Assembly: GCA_019925095.2 (NCBI GenBank)
Contig: CM034415.1
Coordinates: 10,776,333 to 10,840,332, forward strand
DNA: 64,000 nt
From: Dendrolimus kikuchii
Taxonomy: Eukaryota > Arthropoda > Insecta > Lepidoptera > Lasiocampidae
Direction: 5' to 3'
Shown here: in pieces, positions 10,257 through 20,500 of the stretch
How positions within the stretch are numbered: the first letter of the stretch is position 1
How the letters are laid out: each line of letters starts with the position of its first letter
Made by a program: the position numbers and the translations under genes
Notes under the pieces: model-generated
Database searches by the model: none
What the model saw: the letters and a program-made list of their open reading frames with translations, nothing else
Told to the model about the DNA's origin: nothing

Positions 10257-10560
10257 GTTGTTACGGCGAGAAAAATTTCGACTAATCGCCGGGAAAGCCC
10301 TAAAAACAGCCCTTTTCTTTTTCCCATACAAACATTTTCTAACTAGAAAGAAAGAAAATAATTTTATTTAGGACAAATTATATAAATACAGTAAGTATAA
10401 TTGCTAACAAATTTAAAACTAGCGTGATACAATCTTGTCCCAAAAGGGGCGTCAGACTCAACTCTCAACTAAAATGTAGACTCAATTTGAACTTTATTGC
10501 TATTCAATAAAGTTCATATTAAATTACAAGCTTCCAATCAGGTTTAAACCCTAAGTTCGC
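10257..10560. other. Gene-free stretch
   Basis: AT-rich unclassified sequence. A TTTTATTTAGGACAAAT block at 10363 resembles the 3' edge of the CR1 element at 42216. Confidence 0.3.
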
Positions 10561-10890
10561 CTCTTAGTTTGAAGCCCTCTGGCAGATATCCCAGTCGGGG
10601 TTTTTAGTGGGTCCCAGAAGGGTGGCCAAAGCTCGTGCAAGCTGGAAACGCAATCAGGCAATCTCCGCGGGTAGGGGGTTATGTGCTCAATGTATGGCCA
10701 TCCCTTATTCCCCAATTAAGAACCGGTGCCCGGAGAATATAGAACCTTGCACTTACCTCGCAGGCAGCTACCAGCCCAGGACAGCGCTGGTTCAGGGTTC
10801 TGCCGTTGCTTTCTCACGTGGCGATAAAGGTGGCAAAGTCCTTCTACACGAGCCCCGGGGCGCAAGGGACGCAGATACACTGATCACTTA
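10561..10890 (+). repeat. Dispersed repeat D1, unclassified
   Basis: Shares long stretches with the reverse complement of 59335-59660, for example CCCCGGGGCGCAAGGGACGC and GACAGCGCTGGTTCAGGG. Probably non-coding sequence of a retroelement; class unknown. Confidence 0.55.
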
Positions 10891-10919
10891 AGTTTGTTTT
10901 TGGTTGAGGCGAATGTCCT

Positions 10920-11282
10920 AGTAATTAACTATTGGACGCGGAAATCTTCGATAGCTAATATGCGGGTGCGATACTAGTGTGTGTGCGTGGCGGTAGCGTG
11001 GCGTTTGGCAACGTACTGAACTCACGCGCCGAGCGAGCGGCGGCAACATACGGGGGTTGCAAGACGCTATAAACCCAAGACACAATTGGTAATTGGGAAA
11101 TAAGTGGCGCTAACACAAGCGAAGATACTTTGGTCACCCGAGCTGAACCCACGCACCGCCCTATCACCAGGGTGACGGTTCTGTTCAGGAGAATTTTTTG
11201 CCCCGGCTGTCAAATAGATAGGAACAAAAAACTGTTACATTCCAAATCCTTTTGACAGAACGAAGTCTGTCGGGTCCGCTAG
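10920..11282 (+). mobile_element. Helitron-like remnant
   Basis: Ends CGAAGTCTGTCGGGTCCGCTAG before T, typical of a Helitron 3' terminus. The body has no open frame and the 5' end is not defined. Confidence 0.4.
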
Positions 11283-11760
11283 TATAGTATAAAAAAAGGC
11301 TTGAGCTAGGCTGTTATTAAAATGCAGTTTTGCCAGTTAAACATCCTTGTATAATATTAAAAGGTGAAGGTTATAATAAATATTGATCCCGTCACGGCAA
11401 AGTGTACTAACTGACATTTTTACAAAAAAACCTAGATATTTATTACAAACACATTTAAATTAGAACAATGGGCGGCCTTATCGCTTACAGCGATCTCTTC
11501 CAGGCAACCCGGTAATGGTACATGGTAGTGTGTGTAATGTTTTTTTTTATTGATTTCATGTATTTCTTATGCATAATTAAAAAAAATATTAGCATTCTGC
11601 ACTCCCTCTCTATATAAACTATAAGTGTGCGAAATTTCATACTCCTCCATCTGCGCAATTTTCGTAAAAAGGGGTACAAAGTTTTTGCTTCATGTATTAA
11701 TATATGATAAATCTATAATATTATTAAATTCTAAAAATGCCGTAGCTGTATGTATTGAAG
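11283..11760. other. Gene-free stretch with repeat debris
   Basis: Contains a LINE 3' fragment (AATGGGCGGCCTTATCGC at 11468) and a ~130 bp segment (11560-11690) whose inverted copy lies at 50710-50850. Confidence 0.4.
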
Positions 11761-12059
11761 CTTTTTTTTTTATTGCACCAGTTCAGCAAACAGAGAGACG
11801 ACCTGAGCAGGTACCATCGTCTATAAACATTTACAACACCAAGGATGCTACAAATGCGCTGCTGCTCTCTAAAGGGTAACTGGAACCTGGCCACTAATAC
11901 CGGAACACAACTCAATGTTGTTATGGCGGAATACTCTAGACCAGGGGTAGCCATCCAGACGGGTAAACCCTACTACCTGGCTGTGGGTTGTTTTATCACC
12001 TCTTACGACAAGCTGCCCAGCCGTAAGAAATTGTATCTTTTCTCCGTTCCTGTTTGGAT
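11761..12059 (-). mobile_element. SINE-J copy
   Basis: Nearly full-length SINE-J with a small deletion, antisense to the protease gene direction. The mirrored tail reads poly-T then ATTGCACCAG. Confidence 0.8.
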
Positions 12060-12797
12060 AATGTACAAAAATCTTAACTGATACATGATAAAATGAAAAC
12101 TTATCCTAAACATATCAGTGGAAAAACCGGATTGGAATTATTATTTTCTTAATCAAGCTATTTTAAATAATTCCCAGAAAAATTCCCACGGGATTCCCTA
12201 GATAGAAAGTAGCGCAGATTTTAAGTCTAAGAATTAGCTGTCGATCAGCGAAAACCGCATCGAAATCGGCCCAATATTATACGTGAATGCCGATCAAACA
12301 AACAAGAAAGCTAAAAAAAAATGCAGCGTGTTCTCCATCGTAGTATTCCAGTAGTTATTTTTTAATAACTTTAATACGGACACGGCATGTTAAGAATTTT
12401 ATAATATTGATAATTTGTAGATTTATTATTAATTGTAAGCAATCTTATAATAATTATGTATACAGTCATCTCCGTTTCCGATCTAATTTATTCCTGCCAC
12501 GGGTTGTTTGGAAGAGATCGCTTTTTTGCGATAAAACCGCCCTACCTACCCAACTAGAATAGTACATGGTAGTAGTTTATAAGGTTTTCTGTAATGGTTT
12601 ACAGTAAAAGAGTTTAACTATTTTTATAATTGTAGTGTATTTAGTTATTTTGAATGAATTAATCGTCTGGTGTAAGTATTTTGAGATTGTTATCTTACGA
12701 ATTTCATAATAATTGAAAATAATTGATATTTTAACTAAATTATAAATAAATTACACTACAAACAAAATATAGAAATTAAATGCTACTATAAACATAA
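12060..12797. other. Gene-free stretch with Helitron and LINE fragments
   Basis: 12180-12280 is inverted relative to 16545-16600 (shared AATTAGCTGTCGATCAGCG). 12490-12540 is a LINE 3' piece (GAAGAGATCGCTTTTTTGCG). Otherwise AT-rich and non-coding. Confidence 0.4.
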
Positions 12798-13310
12798 TTA
12801 CAAGTAAAAGTTGTAGTCCAGATTACTGTCGGTGGGGGGCGTTCCCAAAATGCTGGCCGCATTCCCCCGTTGTATGGCAACGCTTATTCGTTGCCCTAAA
12901 TATAGGCCAGCCCTTTGGTCACGCAAGACTTCTTTGAATCGCCTTGAAAGGTCTTGATAAAGTTGATAAGCCTCACGTCCCCATGGCCCCAAAGTCTCAA
13001 CCCCGAAAGCCACAAATATGTATCCGTCACTGATGGATGCATATTTGCGGCGTTTCAGGGTTTGTTGAAGTATGGCAGCTCTTCCGACAGTGACGTCTGT
13101 ATTTGGAAGATGGGAAGCTGCCAACGTATCGACACACGTTGCGTCCCATTTTCCATGGTACCAACGATATTCCGTCCGGTCGCTTGCCATCGTCGCGACA
13201 CAGTCCGTTCGGTTCAAGAACGGCTGAAACCCCAACGGTGACAAAAGACCGGCGGGTGATGTCGTTGATTGCTGCATGTTGTGAAGTTCTACCAGCACTT
13301 TGAGATTGTT
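12798..13310 (-). pseudogene. RLE-LINE C-terminal fragment
   Basis: The - strand frame (166 codons) encodes [45 protein letters not shown] and [11 protein letters not shown], nearly matching 20029-20832. The part before WDATC is frameshifted. Confidence 0.75.
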
Positions 13311-13632
13311 AATTGTTGAAATTCATTAACTTATTTTATTTGTGACTTTATTGTCAAGATTGCTCGTCTTCCAGATAGAAACTAGGACTGATGTTTGCTA
13401 TTTAGTAATAGGTAAATATAACGCCTTTTTTAAGGCATATCTCAACTAGGGTTGCTAATTATTTTTGAGGAAAATAACGTATTACATTTTTTAAGTATGG
13501 AAAAAATAAAGTTTTTGTAAGAAAAAACAGTATTTTTCAAAATTTTATTTATTTCTTCTCTTGGAGACACTATTTTTGTGTGCTTCTAGCACACACTTAC
13601 AACTTTCATTATCCTTAAATTTTTGGAAGCTA

Positions 13633-13746
13633 TTCTGGTTTATACCTCGGACAACGCATCAGCATTGCCATTCAGAGAGGCAATGTGGCCAGTCTTTTGG
13701 GCACGTTTCCGACTGACAGCGGTCTAGAACTAGATTTTATACTTTA
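13633..13746 (+). mobile_element. RLE-LINE 3' end inserted in the hAT-like MITE
   Basis: Encodes [13 protein letters not shown] sequence up to DFIL and a stop. The sister MITE copy at 32027 lacks this block, which marks it as an insertion. Confidence 0.65.
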
Positions 13747-13828
13747 ATTTTAGTTTGTATATATAGTTTATTTTTAGTTTAATTTATTTATAATTTAGTT
13801 TATTTATAATTAGATATCTATATAATAC

Positions 13829-14127
13829 AGGAGATCAGCAGATAGGCAAATGGCCCACTTGATGGAAAGCGGTTACCATCGCCTATGGACATTTGCAACA
13901 CCAAAGGTGCTACAAATGCGCTGCTGCTCTCTTAAGGGAAACTGGAACCTGGTCACTAATGCCGGAACACAACTCGAATGTTGTTATGGCGACATACTTT
14001 AGAGCAGGGGTGGTAGCCATCCAGTCGGGCAAATGCCCTACCACCTGGCTGTGGGTTGTTAAGTCGCCTCTTACGACAGGCCGCCCCAACGCAAGAAATT
14101 GTATTCTTTCTCCGTTCCTGCACGGAT
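13829..14127 (-). mobile_element. SINE-J copy inside the hAT-like MITE
   Basis: Full-length SINE-J on the - strand, from the mirrored tail CAGGAGATCAGCAG to CCGTTCCTGCACGGAT. Confidence 0.85.
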
Positions 14128-14488
14128 GGAAATTTATGGAATTTTATTTTTAAAACTGGTGTATCATTAATTATATGCAATTAAAGTATTATAAAGTATA
14201 TTTACCAAAAATAAAGTAGCTTACGTTATTATAAAGTATGGTTGGCAACCCTGATCTCAACCCATTATATTTCTTTAGCACAAGAGTCCCAGTTTCTTTA
14301 TTGTTAAAAAAATATTCGCATTTATTTAATTTTTAAAATTTGTTCGTTATGTAATTCTGCCCTGACGGAGACGATATAACAGATTGTTTGCAGCTGAGAA
14401 CCTCGAATTTGCACATCGGCTGCTCATCAATACGATCGTCTTGGTTTTCTAATAATGTATTATTTTATTTTTATGTGGTTATTTGCAG

Positions 14489-14551
14489 AGACAATAGTTG
14501 TAACAAGTAGCCAGTCACATTTCAGCACGCCACCTCTTAATTTGCCAGAAG
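14489..14551 (+). CDS. Protease exon: linker before the CLIP domain
   Basis: Between TTATTTGCAG and GTATTT. Fully open in one frame ([20 protein letters not shown]). Its last base plus the first two of the next exon make a Gly codon, giving PEGAECKYH. The phase fit and splice sites support it, but it has no diagnostic domain. Confidence 0.55.
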
Positions 14552-17500
14552 GTATTTATTTTACGTGTTTGATCTAAATAATTTTAAACTTTTTTGTCAA
14601 ATAGTTAAATATAATTTCTCTGTGGAACAGTCTGTTCTGTGCCTTAGTTTGAAAAGGTAACATGTACTCGCGGAACATAGCAGCTCGCTCCAACCTCTTA
14701 TACTAAATTAAGATTTATTTATTTTTTATTTTGCCATGCTTGTAAGGAATTTGTGGAGACATATTGCAGCATAACATTTTAGCACGTCATGTCATTATTA
14801 TAACTATAACATTATTTTTCTTTCCTTTTATTGTCTTGGTCTTATTGAGTATGCATTGTTTGCTACAACTCCATTAATTCTTCAAAAAGTAATTCTGTAA
14901 CATACTTCTGTACAAAACTTAAAAAAAAAGAATTTGAGATATAAATAGAATATAAAATATAAAGAGGCACAATATTTAGCTAGACGTGTTGCTGGGGAGT
15001 TTCTTGCCGCTTCTTCTCCTTTACAGCATCAACACGTTGCGAAGCGGTGTACATAGAAGAGGAAGTAAAAATTAAATTTTAACTTACATGTATGACCTTC
15101 AAAAAGTGTTTTCCAGTGGAACTTATTTTGAATAAAAACTCTTGAATTTGAATTTGAACTTTAAATGAATCAATTTGAAAACTGACGAACATTTTCATAT
15201 CACGACTGTACATATTATTACAATTACCACGTGTTACTAGCAAAGGGAAACATCGTGACGAAACCTACACAACGAGGTAATCTATGTGTCAAACCGTTCT
15301 CCTGTAGTGGGAGTACCGAGCCCAGCAGTGGGACATTTATTATCTTCTATATATATATAAAAGAAAGTCGTGTTAGTTAATTTATAACTCAAGAACGGCT
15401 GTATCGATTTGGCTGAACTTTGGTGGGGAGGTAGCTTGGAACCAGGAGACGGACATAGGATACTTTTTATCCCGTTGGAACCGGTAAGTGGCGCTGAGAT
15501 CGGGTTCTAGAATCCTCATATCACCTGGACGGATTTTGGTGATTTTGTTTTTGTGTTTGAGTGGGTTCCCGGATGGTTTAGATTCGCAATTAGAACCGGT
15601 AGGTGGCGCTGAGATCGGGTTCTAGAATCCTCCTAATCACCTGGATCGATTTTGGTGATTTTGTTTTTATGTGCTTGAGTGGGTTCCCGGATGGTTTAGA
15701 TTCACAATTAGAACCAGTAGGTGGCGCTGAGTTCGGGTTCTAGAATCCTCCTAATCACCTGGAGCGATTTTGGTGATTTTGTTTTTGTGTTTGAGTGGGA
15801 TCCCGGATGGTTTAGATTCACAATTAGAACCAGTAGGTGGCGCTGAGATCGGGTTCTAGAATCCTCCTAATCACCGGGACCGATTTTGGTGATTTTGTTT
15901 TTGTGTTTGAGTGGGATCCCGGATGGTTTAGATTCACAATTAGAACCAGTAGGTGGCGCTGAGATCGGGTTCTAGAATCCTCCTAATCACCGGGACCAAT
16001 TTTGGTGATTTTGTTTTTGTGTTTGAGTGGGATCTCGGATGGTTTAGATTCACAATTAGAACCAGTAGGTGGCGCTGAGATCGGGTTCTAGAATCCTCCT
16101 AATCACCGGGACCGATTTTGGTGATTTTGTTTTTGTGTTTGAGTGGAATCCCGGATGGTTTAGATTCACAATTAGAACCAGTAGGTGGCGCTGAGATCGG
16201 GTTCTAGAATCCTCCTAATCACCTGGAGCGATTTTGGTGATTTTGTTTTTGTTTTTGTTTGTTTGAGTGGGACCCCGGATGGTTTAAATCCACAATTGGA
16301 ACTGGTAGGTGGCGTTGGGATCGGGTCCTAGATTTTTATTTTTTCAGAGCAGGACAACGTCTGTGGGGGCCACTAGTAATATTATAAAAATCAAAATATG
16401 CCGTGTCTGTACATTAAAGCTGTTTAGTAAAAAACAACTGGAATAGACTATATAAATAATGGAGAACATGATGCAATTTTTTTAGACTTCTTGTGTGTTT
16501 GTCTTTTTGCTAGGGATTTACGTAAAAACAACTGAGCCAATTTAGATGCGGCTTACGCTGATCGACAGCTAATTCTTAGACTTAAACTCTGCGCTAGTTT
16601 TTATTTTGAAAATAAGGCGGGGATTTTACCGGAGGCGGTTGTAGTTGTACAAAATTAGTTTATTCCGACATAGTTTTCACTGAAACGATAGCTTTTTTTT
16701 TATTGCAGGAGATCAGCAGACAGGCAGACGGCCCACTTGATAGAAAGCGGTTACCATCGCCTATGGACATTTGCAACACCAAGTTGCTGCAAATGCGCTG
16801 CTGCTCTCTTAAGCGAAACTGGAACCTGGTCACTAATGCCGGAACACAACTCAAGGTTGTTATGGTGACATACTTTACACCAGGGGTGGTAGCCATCCAG
16901 TCGGGCAAATGCCCTACCACCTGGCTGTGGGTTGTTAAGTCGCCTCTTACGACAGGCCGCCCCAACGCAGGAAATTGTATTCTTTCTCCGTTCCTGCACG
17001 GATAAAAGCTTATATTCTTTTTCAAATGCGACGGTATTTTGTGTCCCGGTAATCCCGCGGAAATTTCAAGTCAAATGTAGACGAAGTCGCGGGCATATCC
17101 TAGTTTACTAAAAATATTTCAGGAGCTGAGTGCAAATACCACAACTACAAAGGTACCTGTGTGAAATACAACAAATGCATGTCACCTGCCCAACTTCTGA
17201 GACATTTGAACTCTATACCCGTAAGTACATACATACATATAGTCACGCCTGTTTCCCATTGGTGTAGGCAGAGACGATGAATCTCCACCTGCTACGATCC
17301 TGACAAACACCATTTATCCGTGCAGGAACGGAGAAAGAATACAATTTCCTGCGGCCCGGCGGCCTGTCGTAAGAGGCGACTAAACAACCCACAGCCAGGT
17401 GGTAGAGCATTTGCTCGACTGGATGGCGACCACCCCTGATCTAGAGTATGCCTCCATAACAACCTTGTGTTGTGTTCCGGCATTAGTGACCAGGTTCCAG

Positions 17501-20500
17501 TCTCCTTTACGAGAGCAGCAGCGCATTTGTAGAACCTTTGGTGTTGCAAATGTCCATAGGCGATGGTGACCGCTTTCCATCAAGTGGGCCGTCTGCCTGT
17601 CTGCTGAACTCCCGCAATAAAAAAAAAAAAAACACTTCGCTTCATAAACTTTCATTAATCTTTTCATACATACACGCTTATTTAAACTGATATCTGATCT
17701 TTCTTCAAAATATCTTCAATTTGATCATGGTGAGTACGTCGCGGTCTACCGGCATCGACTCTTACTCACATTGCAGTCATATACTTGTTTTGTGATTCTA
17801 CTTTCATTCATACTCTCTACACGCCCAAACCACTTCTATCTGTGCAGGAACGGAGAAAGAATACAATTTCCTGCGGCCAGGCGGCCTGTCGTAAGAGGCG
17901 ACAAAACAACCCACAGCCAGGTGGTAGGGCATTTGCCCGACTGGATGGCTACCACCCCTTGTGTAAAGTATGTCGCCATAACAACCTTGAGTTGTGTTCC
18001 GGCATTAGTGACCAGGTTCCAGTCTCCCTTAAGAGAGCAGCAGCGCATTTGTAGCACCTTTGATGTTGCAAATGTCCATAGGCGATGGTAACCTTTCCAT
18101 CAAGTGTGCCGTCTGCCTGTCTGCTGAGCTCCTGCAACAAAAAAATACCACTTTAACATTCTTTTATCAACTGTTGTCACTACATCCTCTTTCGATCCAC
18201 AACGTTCCCTTATCACACTGTTTCTTATCATATCACTTACATTAACCTTACATATAATACTCACACCTCTCATTTCAACTACGTTTATCCTACGTCCATG
18301 CTTCTTCTGTGCCCTACTTCCACTACTGTACATTACATTACGTCGGATGTACAGCCAGGCGTGCCCTTACAGACACTTTCCGGATGTCCTTAAAAAAGTT
18401 CAGCGCTCCATATACCTTATTACCTGCCTTTCAATATCACTTTCATGCATTCCCTCTCTGGTAAACATGCACCCTAGGTAAACAAACTCTTAAGCATGCT
18501 TTCGTTTCTCATTTCTTTGTCACCCTGTCATCTCTTTCAAACACCGTAACTTTCGTCTTGTTCACATTAATTTTCGTACCCTAATTCTTAAAAGATTCGT
18601 CCATATTTGTTATCATCTCCTGTAACTCTTTTTACGATGATGCAATTATAACCTGATCATCGGCGTAGAGTAGGCATTTGATGAGTAACCCATTTATTCT
18701 TAAGCCACTTTCACTTTCTTTCAAACCATCCAAGCAACTGTTTATAAAAAGGTTGAATAGTCACGGCGAGACTATGCATCCCTGTCTAACACCTTTTCGA
18801 TTCGATGCTAAACGATTTGGAGTAGGCCCCGTTGATCCTAATACAAGCACTGGAATCGTCATAGAGAGACTTTATTCATTGTATCACGTTGTCTGTTACC
18901 CCATAGACAACGCTGACCATAGTTCAGTTTTTATCACTCTGTCATAAGCTTTCTCCAGATCTATGAATGCACAATAGACATTTTGGCTTTTCATTAATAT
19001 GCCGGCGTTGTGCTTCCCAACACTCTATTGTAGCGATTACGAGCTCTTATGAAAGCTTTGTTTGTTTTCATCAGGTTTAAGCTTTCATTTGCTCATAGTT
19101 GTAGATATCTTGTGTACGAGCTTCTTGATATCGTCGGTAAGCCCCGGTGCAAAATTACTATATTTTGTAAAATTGTTGTTTTTTTGAAGTGATAACTTCT
19201 TATGGGAGGGTAAACCGCTTCGTTACGTAACGCGTTGCGGCGTCAGTCTGTTTGGCTTCCCTTTCCCTCACGCATACGGCAGCGGTAGGCACACAGAAAT
19301 AATATCTAGAATTATTTCTGTGGGTAGGCAGGTTCCTCCTCTCTCAATCTAACCCACAGCGCTAGCCGTATTTCGGACAGACGCTTACTATATAATTATA
19401 TACTATACTAGAGTTTACCCCGCGGCCCCGCCGCGCGTCAAACTCTAGTGCGTACCTCTTGTTTTAAGAGCAGGCGTTAATACAGGATATATTGTATTGT
19501 ACTTTTATGTTGGTGCTATTTGCCCTCGGAAGATTTACTTCATTTTATATCGCAAACTATCCCTTCTACCGGGATGAATAGTATCTATGTCCATTTTCGG
19601 TATTCAGACAGACAGATCGAGTGAAAGTTGCATTTTTTTAAAGATTATGACTTTTTATATCTATAAACTTGATAAGTGATTGGTCCCCCCTACAAACTTT
19701 AATACCCTATTTCAACCCGTTCTAGTTTTATTTATACAACTATAATGTGTAAACTACACAAACGACCAAAACTACCAAACGTATTAAAACTGCCGAAACT
19801 ACCAAAACTACCAAATCCACCAACCAATACTACCACAACTACGTAAACTACCACAATTACCAAATCTATCAATCAAAACTACCAGAACTACCAAAATACC
19901 GAATCTACCAAATTGACCAACCAAAACTACCAAATCTACAAACCAAAACTACCGCAACATCAAAACTACCACAATTACCAAATCTACCAATCAAAACTAC
20001 CACAACTAGCAAAACTTTAGATCCAAAGATGCAGAGGCTGTGGGATGGGCCGCTCAGTAAGTCGGTGTATGACAATCTCATGTCATCTTGCACCGGCGAA
20101 ACTGACCGTGCTCGCCTCCTAGCTGTTTCTAACTGGGAGTCTGGTCTGTGGCTTCAGAGTCTGCCCTCGGCGAATCTAGGTACACTCCTGGATGATACTA
20201 CATTCAGGATTGCTGCCTGCATTCGCCTGGGGGCAGACATCGTAGTCCCACATCGTTGTCGGTGCGGAGATAAAGTTGATAGACTTGGTCATCATGGCTT
20301 GTCGTGTTTGAGGAGTGCTGGTAGAACTTCACGACATGCGGCAATCAACGATATCATCCGCCGGTCTCTTGTCACCGTCGGGGTACCTGCTGTTCTTGAA
20401 CCGAACGGACTGTGCCGCGACGATGGCAAGCGACCAGACGGAATGTCGTTGGTACCTTGGAAGATGGGACGCCCCTTAGTATGGGACGCAACTTGTGTCG

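Larger units (their letters stand above)
13447..14253. mobile_element. hAT-like MITE with 8 bp target duplication, carrying two insertions
   Basis: Begins TAGGGTTGC and ends GGCAACCCTG; ATCTCAAC occurs immediately before (13439-13446) and after (14254-14261). A second, 3'-truncated copy lies at 32027-32404. This copy was later hit by an RLE-LINE fragment and a SINE-J. Confidence 0.8.
17227..19010 (-). pseudogene. RTE-B LINE remnant with two SINE-J insertions
   Basis: Its (CATA)n tail starts right after the GTAAGT donor of the CLIP exon. Reading on -, upstream pieces include [29 protein letters not shown] and [10 protein letters not shown], the RT and C-terminal parts of an RTE relative distinct from RTE-A. 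Many stops and frameshifts. SINE-J copies interrupt it at 17315-17630 and 17837-18150. Confidence 0.75.

Noticed and set aside
17785..18091. Frames of ~90-106 codons over SINE-J copies (also at 16660, 28037, 60379)
   Set aside because: Identical chance frames appear in most SINE-J copies on both strands and are broken by small indels without conservation.
19755..20015. Coding repeat protein from the ACTACCAAA array
   Set aside because: Irregular unit length and no sustained frame; the same kind of minisatellite recurs in Helitrons elsewhere in the window.
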